Source: Eopsaltria australis
Taxonomy: Eukaryota > Chordata > Aves > Passeriformes > Petroicidae
Assembly: GCA_034509425.1 (NCBI GenBank)
Contig: JAVTVJ010001865.1
Coordinates: 301,785 to 365,784 of the forward strand
Direction: 5' to 3'
DNA length: 64,000 bases
Of the stretch, positions 40,654 to 53,400 are shown piece after piece; within the stretch, counting starts at the first letter, position 1, and each line of letters begins with the position of its first letter. The notes below the pieces were generated by a model. The model was not told where the DNA came from. It did not search any database and worked only from the letters and a program-made list of their open reading frames with translations. A program made the position numbers and the translations under genes.

Positions 40654-40659
40654 TTTATT
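40654..40659 (-). terminator. candidate polyadenylation signal
   Basis: AATAAA on the minus strand, 110 bases downstream of the stop codon of the candidate terminal exon at 40,769-40,980. Meaningful only if that exon is real; the hexamer is common by chance in AT-rich DNA. Confidence 0.25.
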
Positions 40660-40768
40660 CTTTCATTAAAAGAAAAATGAGTGGAATGTGAAACAGGCAA
40701 AGACAGCAAAATCAAAATTGTAAATCAAAAACCAGTGGCACTGAAGCCCAAAACTGCTTGCTCTTTTG

Positions 40769-40980
40769 TCACAGAGCTTGTCTAGATTTGCCCCATATAA
40801 TCAAGGTCAGTGTCCAGATAAACAGGAGAATGACTAGGAAAGGAATCAGCACCAGCACGATGAGAAGAAAACAAAAATCATGTCTGTGAATTGTAGCCCA
40901 ACTTTCAAGTAACACTATATAGTTTTTTCTGTACACAGAAACACTCTTCCCTGAAATTCTCTGATCTAACGGAATTGTCA
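40769..40980 (-). CDS. candidate terminal exon, single-pass membrane C terminus
   Basis: On the minus strand a pyrimidine-rich run (CTCTCCTCCTTGTTTCC) leads to an acceptor at TTACAG|TGACA, after which a frame of 70 codons runs to TGA. The frame has a polar, basic N half (LDQRISGKSVSVYRK), then about 25 hydrophobic residues (CFLLIVLVLIPFLVILLFIW and beyond), and a short basic tail ending WGKSRQAL. This is the layout of a type I membrane-protein C terminus. There is no ATG at its start, so it can only be an internal or terminal exon. An AATAAA lies 110 bases downstream. The start phase fits direct splicing from 43,131-43,223. I do not recognise the protein; chance is a real alternative. Confidence 0.25.
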
Positions 40981-43130
40981 CTGTAACAGTGTGTTGGAAA
41001 CAAGGAGGAGAGTAAATGAGATCTTCAGCTGCAAGTATCTTTGCTTTTGGCCTTTAACTGCTCTTGTTAAGGCAAGAGCTTCTGGAACTCCGATGTCATG
41101 CTGTACCAGCCAGCATTACATGCATGAATCTTGAATCTTGTCCAGTGCGAGAAGACCCCCTGAACAGATAAACTGCTGGCTTTCAATGGCATTCTTTACT
41201 GTAGTCTAAGAAGAATTTATTTTATAGAGAAAATTAAACTGAAAGTCCGTCTAAGATGCTTTTTTTTACAGATAAGGTCTGAAAATATTTTCTTTTGCTG
41301 TCTCCTTCAGTCATCATATATTGTTTTGAACAAGAAGTTCTTTGGGAAATGGGTAGAGACTCTTAACGTGGTACTATTAGGAAACATTATGGTCCTATGA
41401 GAAATAGATAAGAACAGGACAAGACTGTTAATTGAGTCTTCAACTCGAGACTAAACTTGTTCTGTTATATCTCAGACTAATGATCTAAACAAAAGCATTG
41501 AGATGTAACAATGCAATGCCTTTTTATTCTTCAAAGAAGAGACAGTTCCCATTGCTCATTCTCTGCTATACCAACCTGTATGTTTAATACAGCAAGAGAT
41601 GACAGCTGTTGCTTCTGTAATGCTCTTACTGTCTCAATTTGGTACTCTAGTCCTAAACATAGAGTTAATTTCTACTCTATGTGTTTCTCAAAGGCTCATT
41701 CTTACAAAATTTCAGAGTACTTAATGTACTACATTATTTGTTCCAGGTGAATATTTTCTCAAATCCCAAGATTTCAAATACGAAGAAAAGAAGTTCCCAT
41801 TAATTTCTAATAAGGTGGGATGAGTGAAAAACACTAATACGTTTTATGCACAAAGTAACATTTGACTGATTACTTACAGGTAAGCTTGGCAGAAATCCAT
41901 AGGCATGCACATGGGAGGGACGATGCAAAATTCAAGTAAGCACTCACACTGCCCTGACTGGGATTGGCAAATAATACTGGACAAACAGTAAGGCGCTCGG
42001 TGGCAGACACATATTTGCATGATAAACTGGCAACTGCCACTAGAAAGATATGTTGCTTAGTTAATTTGCACAGGAACCTTCTGAGAATGACCTTCTGCTT
42101 TGACTGCTTTCCACTCTATAGCTGAAAAGCCAAATCTTTTTTCCCAAACACTGCTACCATTAAGCAGTGCAAAAAAAAACGGGATTCAGAGGAGTCAGCA
42201 ATTCAGTGAATGGATTCCACCTCTAATACTGCAAAAGAGAAGCTATTTGCTGCCATAGCATGTTGACTCAGTGGGCAGGTGGACAAAATTGGCAGACAAA
42301 ACACTGGCAGAAGCTTGCAAGTGTTCATCAGTTAGTTACGAAGTAGAGTTTTATGTCTACAGCCAGGATTGGGCATACTGGATGTAACTGTCATTTTTAG
42401 CTTTTTGAAGAGGGTTAAGTGTAGTGCTATTACATGAAAATACAGGTACAATGAAAATAAGGTACAATGAGATTCATTCTTTTTCAGGTTTAAGGTTTTT
42501 AACATCCTTTTCTTTATCCATTGTTTTCTTCATGGATATTCCTACTGAATTCATAATAACATACTTGGCACTCTCAAAGACTGTCGTAGAAACATGTAGA
42601 AACAAATACAAATAGATGGAAAATAGAGACATAGACACAGCCATTCCTGGATGGACATGTCCTCTTTGGCCATTTAGAAGAAATGTTGCTGTCCTACTAT
42701 ATTCAACCAGTAACTATCTCTATCAAGTAATTGGTCACATAAGCATATGTTCCTTTGGGAAAGCAACTGGAGGTGGATGATTTTCAAAATGAAATGCCTG
42801 GATGGATACTCTAATCCACCCTAAACCACTAAGGCACTGGTAGCTGCATTCTGTTCCTAGATACCCATTATCTAATGTAAAACTTACAAAAGAACCCATA
42901 TATCTAGTTTCTTCACTTTCATGAAGGCACCTGGCAGAACACAGGAGGTCTTCAGCTGTGTTATGCCACATTAATCTATGAAAAGATTTATGAACAGGAG
43001 GAGCAAAGGAGTCAGTCATGACTCAAGGAAAGATCACTTTCCTTTTTGTGGTTCTTCTCTTTCTGCTGTCTGAATTTACAGAACTGATGAACAGCTCTGA
43101 AGCAATTCACATTTTCTCTACTGTGCTTAC
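40981..43130. other. candidate intron or non-coding DNA
   Basis: Lies between two candidate minus-strand exons. A possible further exon at about 42,888-42,975 (acceptor CATAG, donor TTTT|GTAAGT) was examined, but its phases fit neither neighbour. No repeat family is recognised. Confidence 0.35.
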
Positions 43131-43223
43131 CTGATATTGGCCAGTCAAACCTAGCTTGTTGCTCATGGTCCATCCCTTGACTTAAGTATAATAAGGGACA
43201 AAAGTAATTAATTCGTTGCCTCC
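43131..43223 (-). CDS. candidate internal exon, 93 bases
   Basis: On the minus strand a pyrimidine-rich acceptor (CTTTTCATCTGCAACAG|GG) and a strong donor (ATATCAG|GTAAGC) bracket a 93-base open stretch that starts and ends in phase 1. It would encode about 30 residues, including INYFCPLLYLSQGMDHEQ and FDWPIS. Its end phase joins directly to the candidate terminal exon at 40,769-40,980, the junction codon being GTG (Val). Both splice sites are good, but the exon is short, no homology is recognised and no upstream exon was found. Confidence 0.22.
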
Positions 43224-44559
43224 CTGTTGCAGATGAAAAGCCAGAATTACACACCCAAAAGAAAGCCTGACTTTAGTTTTATACTGCATTCTCAAGACAA
43301 GGAAAATGTCTCTCTTATCTCCCTGTGAATAGTTTACAGTTCTTTTTTTGCAGTTGGTTCTTTCTCTATATATTTTCTTGCTCATTTCCTCCTTCAGCTC
43401 TCCACTGCCAATTTCATGTCAGACTTTTCAGTACAAGGTTATGAATACTGGCCTTCTTCTCTCATTGTTTTTGGAACTGTGCAGTGAGCAGGGCATGCTT
43501 CAGTTACTATTAAGTGAATATTCAGTCTTGATCTAAATGCCAGCAAAGTGAACAAGGGAAGAGAACAATAGGACAAAACACCCAGAGACGATAAAGTCAG
43601 AAGTAGGCTGTCACATTCAGGTCTTTGTTGCATTCTCTTCTTCATCAAGACGTTTGACTCAGGCATCTATAGCAGGGTAGAGAATGAGTCTACCATTATT
43701 TTCATGGCAGTGATGAATGAACTCATTCTAGATGGGGAAAGTAAATATTATGATGCTTGGCACTGGATCCCTATAGCTTTGAAGTGTCCTGCTGCTTCAA
43801 AGCAGAAAGAGCAGTGACTTGTGCTATTGAGACTACAAAGGCCTGCCAACAAGGGTGTAGCTCACATGCTGGTCTGTTAAGGTTCTGATTGGTACTGTCA
43901 TCTGCAACAAACATTCTGCCTCATTCTTTCTCATATTTACACAAATAAAAAAGCAACTGTTGACACTTTTGGGATACTGTTCATCCAGGGCCTGCAAAGC
44001 ACTTTGCAAAAGATCAAGGCATTCATTGTATACAATAATCCTACTAAATCCTCCTCAGTTTCATTGTTGTGGGCAAGAGATCATTTTACATTGTTATTAT
44101 ATGCTGACAACTAGCTACGATAGACTAGCTCTAAAAATACCATCTTCCAAGAAATTACAGAGTTGGTCACAGAATAGCTATCATGACAATTAACAGAGAC
44201 ATTGATATTTTGTTCTCACTCAATGGAGCTCTCTGCTGCCTATTGCGAAATGGCTTCTCCTCAATATTTTGTTGGCTTCTTAGTTTATCAGTGAACAGTG
44301 AAAATTGTTTATCAAGCCACTGTTAGAGAAGTCCTTGATTTGATCTGAAATGCATTTATTCAGCTAAAGACATTGTCTGGTACTGAGCAAATCTTTCTGG
44401 AATGACACAGATTTAATTTGAGGTGAATATTATGCAAGTAGTATTTTAATGACAGGCAGGAGAGCTGTTAAGATCTTGTCCTGACTGTAGAGGACATGTC
44501 CTACATGAGTTTGGACACATGTAGCTATGAAAACAGAAGGAAAAAAGCTGGACTATTTG
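43224..44559. other. non-coding DNA
   Basis: No recognised gene, RNA or transposon. Confidence 0.45.
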
Positions 44560-44625
44560 ATGACAATGACAATGATGATGATGCTAATAATAATAACAAC
44601 ATTAATGTTAATAATAATGCTGAAA
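44560..44625. repeat. GAT/AAT-type trinucleotide repeat
   Basis: Imperfect GACAAT, GATGAT and AATAAT units in series over about 65 bases. A decayed microsatellite. Confidence 0.75.
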
Positions 44626-47600
44626 ACCAGTGCCTCTTCATCTGAATCAGCAGACAAAAATACTGAGCAAAGCTCTCAGTGAAGATTGTTTAGAGAAAGA
44701 GAAAACATTTACCATTAACTGAAATAACACACATGTAATTGGAAGGAAAACAATTAAATGTGAAACTCTTTCCTAACTCTACACAGTCACCTTTTGAATG
44801 AGACAAACTGATTAATGACTCTTTGAAATCAGTGTAATAAAGTGTAACAAAGTCAAACTTGTCCTACAGAGTTTAATCTTAGCTCTCAAGTTTAATCAGT
44901 GGAGACAAGAGGTTAATGTATGCAAAAAATCTCAATGTCAGAACAGTTGACATAGATATCTCACTGCTGTAACTGCTTCTGAAGACCTTGTCTGACACCC
45001 TCAGTGCCAAGGATTATGTAAAAACATTTTCTTTGTTGTAGAGTTAACAGTCAAAATTGAAGAATAAATAATGGAGAGAGAAAGAACACATTTCCAAAGT
45101 GTTCAATCTTCTTTATGGCCACTATGCAGTATTGTCTTCTTTGTAGATTGTTGTGTGGTTAGAATCAGATTTATTGGGAGATAAAAAATCTGGTAACAGA
45201 TCACCTTCAGTCTGAACAGCACTACATGAAAAGCCAGAATGCTGGCTGAAAGGAGAGTCATATACTCAGTCCTCAGCTTCCACTGATGATATAATCTCTG
45301 ACACAGCTTGCCAGAAATAATTGCATCTAATAAACTGAGAGAAAGCACAACTGAATTTATTACAATTTGGCCATCTTAGGCAATTTCAATTGTACCATTC
45401 TATGCAAATGATGTCTGTTTGATCCACTAATAAGAAACTAAATGCAGTGTTGGGCTGGATAAATTCCTTAGTGCTAAGAAAGACCTATCACATGCTGACA
45501 GGTTTTAGGTAGGCCTCTGAGAAGCTGAAAAACTCTTCAGCTTGCAGCCAGTATTTAATCAAGAAGATGGGGAACCCTTTCCCTCTTTTGGAATCTTTCC
45601 AGCGCTACTACAGAGCTGGGAGCTATCACCAAGTGCTCTCTGGCATAGGACCTGTATCAGCTGAATACACTAGGAAAGGCCTGCACTATTGGTGGACAAG
45701 TGGAAAGAGGCAGGAGAAGAATTCCCCCAAGCCTCTGCTACAGTGACCTCAGTGACCTGTGGCCATAGTCTAACAGGAGCACCACAAGTGTGCATTTCTG
45801 CTCTGCATAGAAGCAGTGACACTCAGAGAAGAGCACACCCTGCCCACAGCATCTCCTGCAGAAGGAAATAACTAAAAGACAAAGTACCTTGGGAATCCTC
45901 TTTTTCACACAATCTATCATCAATACCTCTGATCATTTCAGGAAGAGGTAAATGTTACATGTGTTGTGAAACAGGAGAATTTGGCCAAAAAAATATCTGC
46001 ACGTTCTCTACACATGTATATCCTGACATCAGCGGAGATAGCTTGTTTCCAGAGTGGCTTTGTCCACACTTCAAAAGCAAAAACAAGGAGAGCTTGTTGT
46101 GAATTAACAACATACTTCTTCATCACTGTGCATTGTCTGTTGACAATAATTCAGCCAATTTTTTATGGGTAGCATCTCATCTGTTATCCTAAAATAATTC
46201 AAGAGCATGTCTGTATAAAAGGAAAAATTTAACAAACTTATCCTTGAAAGATTGATTTGCATTTGAAACATGACATTTCTTTTACATTTCACCAGTCCTT
46301 ACTCCTTGAGTATTATTCAGGCTTTCTGAATGTATACATATTTGCTTTCAAATGGAGCAACTTCCACACCGGATTATGCTTCAAGACAGAAAGACAGAGT
46401 TCACTAATGGAAATGGGTTGCAAATTTTAAAGCAAAGAGGTTACTCTCTCTCTATTATCCTCTAAGGAACTTCTTTTACAGAATTCATAATATAATGGAA
46501 AGCCTTCACAAATACTCAGTATTTCTGTTTTCAAATACTGAAAAATTAATTTGCTTCAAATTTTTTGACACTTTAAAGATATTGGTTCTACTTGTATGCC
46601 TTGTAGTTTTAAGGTTTTTGGTGTTCTCTTTTTCTCCAATTTGGGTCAGTACTTTTACTTTCAAAACAAAGGTACTCACTCCAGAAAGTCCTTTCTCAGC
46701 ACCTACAGGGACCTCATACCAATTTGAAGGAGTCTATGTGGTGTGTGTGTGTTTGTGTGTTCAGTCCCAAGAGCAGTAGTCTCCTGTTTTTCCTTGAAAC
46801 ACAGATAGTCATAACTTCATCTTTTTCACCTTTCTGGTGGGATGAAACAAAAACTGTAAGCTGGCTCTGTCTAGCAGCAGAAACAACTTAGGCCACAGAG
46901 AAAACACAGAGTAGTTACAGATATGTAGGAGAAAAATCCCAATGGCCACATCAGGTTCTCTTAGTAGAATCTGGGGGAGTATTTGAAGATGTTAGTACAT
47001 CATTGCTTGTTCCTAAACACTGTGTTTTGTCTTATGTTGAAAATATAAACCTAGGGTCTGACCAACTGTGTCCCTTCTTCTGTTCTTACAGAATAGGGCA
47101 GGGAGGAGAGAAATGTTGTGGTCCATCTTTGAAAAAGGGCAGATTCATCACTGGTTTAAAATACCCAGTTCTGGACCCACTTGCACACATTGTGTTCATA
47201 CAGGGGTACGGAGTGCTGCTTTCTCCTGCTTTAATGCCTTGCATATGTGTTTCCTTTCTTTAGCACTCTGTCATCTGTTCACATGCTTTAGCCTGTAGCT
47301 CAGTAATGCCACCACTACACATAAGAAGGGTTCTTGGACAGAAGATTCTCTTCATTACTAACCTCATGTGAGCTTGCCTATCAAGCACTGCTCACTTAAC
47401 TAAACATATGCAAAGACTTTCTATGTGCTGACTTGCAAAAGCATTGCAAAATACAGGAAAGAGAGGAAAGGCAATGCCTTTTTGCTGACTGGACAGAAGT
47501 CAGAGCCATCAGTCCTGTCTGTGAGAGCTACACCAGTATGCATTGCTACTGAATATTTGCAGTGCAGTAAAACCACATACACTGAACTGCTCTTCAAGTC

Positions 47601-49036
47601 CTGTAATTATTTTCAGATAAAATAATGGCAACTAGCAGGAAGCAGGAGTTTTGACAAGGAGTTCAGTGGTACTGCAATAGGGAACTTCCAACAACAAATT
47701 CCCTTCTCAGAGAAGAGAGACTTGAGCTGTCTTTTTTACTGATACTCAAAATGTCCCAGAAAGTATCCACACTACTCATGTATTCTGAGATAATCTATTT
47801 AATAGGATGTTCCAATTGAAACACAACCACTGGGCTCAGAAGCCTGAAGTGAGAGCTCAGCCTTTTGGCTGTTCCTTGAAGCACCAGGTTAACAGTGTAC
47901 CAAGCAGACAGTTAACATTTCACATGTGCTTGAAGTGCATCATCACGCAGCCAAGCATTCAAGCACATGGTTGAAATTAACTGCCTGTGCAAAGTGCTTT
48001 TCTAGATCACAGCCTTCCATCCATCAAGATCTGAGAGACTGAGTTGTCTTACTGAGACAGGTCTGCAGGAATGTGTAGTGGGAAGACCTTCTCCCATAGT
48101 TATTTCATTACTTACTAGATAAAGTCACAACTTGTGGAGAGCAAAAAACCAGAAAACTTGTGGGCAATGAATTTTGACAACATCTCTAAGAAGTCATCAA
48201 AAGTTCTGAAACAAGATCTTCAAAACCCACCTATCAAATAGACCAAGTCTTGTGTCACTCTATTCTAAGCCGAAAAGCCTGCTATCCTGCAAGAACAGAC
48301 ATAATATTGGGATATTAAAACTTTGCCATGAAAAACTATTTTTAATACAGTAGTTAGCAACATTTCTGCTGACATCCCAGTGCTGGATACTAAAAATACT
48401 TTCTGTCTTTATTCCACAGCAGAATTTTGTATGCATAAAGAAATAACTGCTGTCTTCTTCAAACGTAGAACAGGTCTGACTTCTAAGGCTAGACAGTGAA
48501 TAAAAGCAGATTCCCAGGGCTGTGAGCTTACTCTTTTATACTAAATTAGATACACTGTTACTGAAGTTAAATCAGGTCTTTGAATGTACAAAATGGCAAG
48601 ATGTCCACACCATTGCAAATTCCGAATGAGGATAAATAATATTTTTACAACCTGTGTATATACACTGATCACATTGTTGTTAGGTATACTTCCATCTTAA
48701 TGAGAAAAAAGTATCATAAAATTTGAATACTGAAATGAGACTCACAGTATTTTCTTGTATTAATCAACAATGTTTATAAAAGGCATTTATTCCCCTAGCC
48801 AGCAGAAATGGAACAATTGATTCCCCCAAAATTTCAGTCAAATTCTCTCCAGCAGCTTCCATATATTTTGGTCACAACCAAAAATAAACCTTGTTTCCAT
48901 TTCAGGGAGATGCTGTTCCTGATTCCTAATGACAGGAACAATCACATTATGATTTGAAGCACAAAGATTCTTGTCTATCTAAATGGACAGAACAGCAAAC
49001 TTACTATACAACATTAAGGTTTTCCATACTCTCAGG
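44626..49036. other. non-coding DNA
   Basis: No supported gene. A minus-strand frame near 45,150-45,345 follows a good acceptor-like sequence (GTGCTTTCTCTCAG) but has no convincing donor or recognisable protein. No transposon is identified. Confidence 0.45.
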
Positions 49037-49588
49037 TTTCCTTCCTTCCTTCCGTCCTTCCTTCCTTCCTTCCTTCCTTCCTTCCTTCCTTCCTTCCTTC
49101 CTTCCTTCCTTCCCTCCCTCCTTCCTTCCTTTCTTCCTTCCTTCCTTCCTTCTTTCCATTCCTCCCTTCCTTCCTTCCTTCCTTCCTTTCCTATTTCCTT
49201 CCTTTATTCCTTCCTTCTTTTCTTCCTTCTTTCCTTCCTTCCTTCCTTCCTTACCTTCCTTCCTTCCTTCCTTCCTTCCTTCCTTCCTTCCTTCCTTCCT
49301 CCCTCCTTCCTTCCTTCCTTCCTTCCTTCCTTCCTTCCTTCCTTCCCTTCTTCCTTCTTCCTTCTCTTCCTTCCCTCCTCCCTCCCTCCCTCCCTCCCTC
49401 CTGCCTTCTCCCTTCCCCCCTTCCTTCCGCCCTCTGCCCTCCCCTCCCTCCCCTGCCCCCTCCCCTCCCCTCCCTCCCCTCCCCTCCCCTCCCCTCCCCT
49501 CCCCTCCCCTCCCCTCCCCTCCCCTCCCTCCCCTCCCCTCCCCTTCCCCCCCCCTCCCCCCTCCCCTCCCCTCCCCTGCCTTCCTTCA
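49037..49588 (+). repeat. long polypyrimidine satellite-like tract, (TTCC)n grading into (CCCCT)n
   Basis: About 550 bases in which the plus strand is almost wholly C and T. The first 340 bases are mainly TTCC units with interruptions. The middle has TCCC units, and the last 150 bases are CCCCT/CCCT units. The minus strand is therefore a purine tract with regular GGGG or GGG runs toward its 5' end. Frames of up to 253 codons that cross it (FLPS- and PPLP-type repeats, or GGEGR/GRKEG on the other strand) are artefacts of the repeat. Confidence 0.95.
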
Positions 49589-49744
49589 TTTGTCATAGCA
49601 AAAAGAAAGGGAATTTCTTATATGGGAAGGTATATTACTGAAGTATTTAATGCCTTCATTGCTGCAGTCTTTAACAGTAAGATCTTATTCTTGGGGGAGT
49701 GCTCACTGAGTCACTTTCAATCATTTACCAGCAGTTCTGGCTAA

Positions 49745-50490
49745 CCTGGGAGGTCCCAAGGTGACTGGAGGCTACCCAGTGTGATGCCCATCTACAGGAA
49801 GGGCAGGAAGGACAATCCAGGGGATTTCTGGTCTGTCAGCCTGACCTCAGTGCTGGGGATGATTATGGAGCAGTGACAGCACTCATCTTGAGATGGCAAT
49901 CAACTTGTGTGCCACCATGTAACATGTACAGAACAAGCAGGTGGTGAGGCCTAGCCAGCAGAGGTTTAGGAAAGTCAGGTCCTGCTTGACCTACTTGATC
50001 ATCTTCTGCAACAGGGTGACCCACTTGTGGAGAAGGCAATGTGGATGTTTTATACTTGGTGTTGGTAAAGCCTTTGACACTGTCTGAATTCTCCTGGAGA
50101 AGCTGCCTTCCCACAGCCTGGACAGGTGCACTGTTTTCTGGGTTGAAAACTGACTGGATGGCCAAGCCATGGTGGTGAATGAAGGTAAATCCAGTTGGTA
50201 GCCAGTCACAGGTAAAAAGGAATATGATGAGACGAAATCACATCAAGTTGCTCCAGGTATATTTAGATCTGATATTAGGAAAATTTTCTTCACAGAAAGG
50301 GTTGTGAAGCATTGGACAGACTGCCCAGGACAGTAGTTGTGCCTCCATCCCTAGAGATATTAAAAAATACATTTAGAATGGGATGTTTAGGGATACGGTT
50401 TAGTTGTAGACTTAGCAGTGTTAGGTGTATGGTTGGACTTCATTATCTTAAGGGTCTTTTTCAAGTTAAATGCTCCTATCAATCATGAAA
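49745..50490 (+). mobile_element. degenerate CR1 LINE with internal deletion
   Basis: Decayed plus-strand CR1 ORF2 is recognisable in pieces. MPIYRKGRKDNPGDFWSVSL then TSVLG (about 49,785-49,860) corresponds to the CR1 RT motif normally read as PI-KKG-K-DP-NYRPVSLTS. KAFDTV and ILLEKL lie at about 50,070-50,100, followed by the LDG-A stretch and KSSW-PVT to 50,210. The sequence then jumps to the ORF2 end, DIRKIFFTERVVKHW (about 50,270-50,325), so several hundred bases of RT, including the YADD region, are missing. Stops and shifts are numerous. It directly follows the polypyrimidine tract. Confidence 0.85.
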
Positions 50491-53400
50491 GTGTCATCTT
50501 TGATACATATTAAGAAAATTCACACGAAAACTTGAAATTGCCCCTCCCCCAAATTCAAAACATGCATAGCAAAAGATGAAATCCGAACTCTAGCCACATC
50601 AGACACCAGCTTTTCTTTGGCTTCAATAGCCTGATGCTTGCATTGTGTCCCTAGATTCAGACTTCAACTTGTTCTAATCAAGGAGCCCAAGGCAAGGCTT
50701 CCATGTTACATTCCTAGCCATCACTTTGGTTACGGAGGGGAGGGGAGCAAACCATTTTCCTCAGGGCCTTCAATACTCTGAGTTAGGGGCAATAAAGATG
50801 ATGAAGGTTAAGAGCATTGAGTTGTACACGCAGAATAATTTCCTGTGGGCTCAAGGCACTGAGCTGGAACCAGGTTTCAAGTCTGAAGACACTAAGATCT
50901 GGGAACATGGAGCAGAAGATTATGAAGCCTGTATAATAATAGTAAAAGAAATGGTGCTAGGTAATACCATAACTTTTTGTTGCAGTTGAATTCCCTTCCA
51001 GAATCCAAAGTTTCAAAGTCTTGAAATCTCCCTCACCTCTGTGAACACTTGAAAAGAGTTTTCATACCAGCAAGCTCTCCTCAAATGCTGTTATTAATTT
51101 GATGTCTGCATATGTGGGAAAAAATTGCAAGGGGAAACAAATGTTCCTTCATAGATCCACATACTGGAGTATTATATAGATCCATGTATTGGAATATTAT
51201 ACTTCCTTGTGGACAAGCAGAAACTTCAGTGAATGGGTGAATTGTGCTCCTCCTGTTTGGAGAATTATGCAAGACTCTGTCTCCGAAGTATGTAGGACAA
51301 CAAAATATGCCAATTACAGGATTAAAGAAAGTGGCAGGAATGTTTTTTTTCTCTATGCTGCATGAAAGCCCTAGTGCAGAGAAGTTATTTACTCTGTCCT
51401 TCAGATATTTCAGTATTTCCAGATCTACCAAGACAGGAAACAGCAGTCTTATTCCAGAGGTGTTGTTCTCCCCACTTGCTCTTTCTTTTGACCAACCTGT
51501 GCTATGGTCAACCACAGAAGATACAGCAACTTGAACATTAATTTATCAAACAAGAAACTGATTCGATCTGGAGCTGCTTCATATTCTGAAGTTTTCTAAG
51601 TTTAAATTTTCTCTGTAAAATCACAGTCTAGTTAACATATTCCCTGGACATTCTTCATTTATCAGAAGGGCGCTTGGAATAAGAAACATTATTCAAACAT
51701 TCTCTCTATTTTTTTGTGACCTAAAGATTCAAACCAACCTAAAGAACTTTGACAGAAAGAGGTTACAGTTTAAAAAGTTCACCAAACCTGAATTTTCCAA
51801 ATGTTTTAGCTTAACTCAAAAAATATATCCCTTATGATCCCTTGTGATACAGTCTGAGTTTTGATTTCCACTAGTGTTAACCAAAACTCCTACAAGACAT
51901 GTCTCAGAGGCAGATTCCTATTGATAAAAAGAGCAAATATTATTCAGCAAATACAAAATCCTCCTGGAATCAGGATTGAACCTCTATTAAGACTGGCAAA
52001 TCAAAGCCTGAAAGACTGTATTAAAAGGAGAATGTGTCAAATTTGCCCATGTCCTGGATCCAGCAAAAATGCAAGTGATCCAACCGCTGCAGGACAGATC
52101 ATGTCCCTGAGAGGGAGTCCTGCTTGTTCCTTCACACAGCTCCCTCTACCAAGACTTACAAACTGATTTACAGGAACTGAGCTTAAGAAGTTTGTAAGCA
52201 TCGAAAAAAAAAATCCTACATGGTTTGACAACGCAAATTCTGCCACCTACTGACGACGAAAATGAAGCTGCAGTTTATGAACAGGCTGAGAAAGGCCTGG
52301 CTCACACCGCTGCTAGCGGATGGGCACTGCCGCAACTCCACTGGCGCCCGTGGTCCACCGAGGCACTCTGCCTGCATGCTCAGAGCATAAGAGAGGATGG
52401 AGTGTGTGCAGCGCAGCAGTGCATGAGTAGGATGACCAGGCCAGTATGTACAAATCCAGTTCACTCATCAGCACACACTAGAACTGCTGCTGCCTCGGGA
52501 TCTTGTCTTCAGGGAGCTCAAAGAGTAGATTCAGCTATTGGCTGCACAGAAGCATGATATGGGAAGAAGGGAAGGCAGCAGACACTGATGTTCCTTCACA
52601 GTCCTTTGGCTTAGTGGACAGCAACCAGCACACTCCATCTTTAAAGTGTGTCAGCCACACTGATTCAATGAGATGTTGCAATTTCCTAAAATGTCAGATG
52701 GCTCTGAACTGAGCTGTACACAAAAAGGACATCATCTGAATCAGTGAAAATCATCATCCAGTGAAAACGGATGTACTCATCTCTGCCCAAAATCTTTTCA
52801 CCTTATTTTCACTGTCCTGTGAATTGTGCACAGGTTCTAGGAGGAGACAAAGCATTTTAGGTACAGGTTGCTGTGCCTGCTGTTACAAAGGGAAACAGCA
52901 AATTGTGTGGTGTTTAGAAATGTGATTTCAGAGCAAAATCGTATGGGTTAAAACACTAGCTTCTACATATCCACCCTGGAAGCATTGCTAAGTTAGATAA
53001 ATATAAACTCATTGCTACCTGTCACATTTCTCAGTGCTTACCTGCAGCAAAATTGCTCTTCAAGCTTTTGTAAAGGGGGTGGCAACTGCATGGAAAACTA
53101 CAATTGAAATAACAAAGAAGTAAAAAGCTAAGCTGCTTAAAGGATGTGTTACTAATTAATAAAGTCCGCAATTAATCATTAAAATCTTGGCAAGGGCAGC
53201 TCCAATAGAATCCAGGCTTGCCATCTCCATCTTCCTTGTTCTAATGACTTGAAAACCCTTTGTCCCTGACACAGACAATCAACTTGACAATTTGATTACT
53301 TGACTGTGCATCAGTACCACAGTTAAAACATTTGTAGTCCCTCATGTGTTGTAAGAGTCACTAGGCCACAACTCAGGACTAGGTACAACTTTCCTACTCC

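Noticed and set aside
42888..42975. A third minus-strand exon between the two candidate exons
   Set aside because: Splice sites look fair, but its phases do not connect with 43,131-43,223 or 40,769-40,980 without an in-frame stop.
48954..49744. Long frames of 214 and 253 codons on the plus strand and 112-130 on the minus strand
   Set aside because: They are translations of the TTCC/CCCCT repeat, which is stop-free in several frames; no real protein is implied.
51081..51515. A 144-codon minus-strand frame
   Set aside because: No domain or homology recognised and the overlapping plus-strand frame is also open; probably chance.
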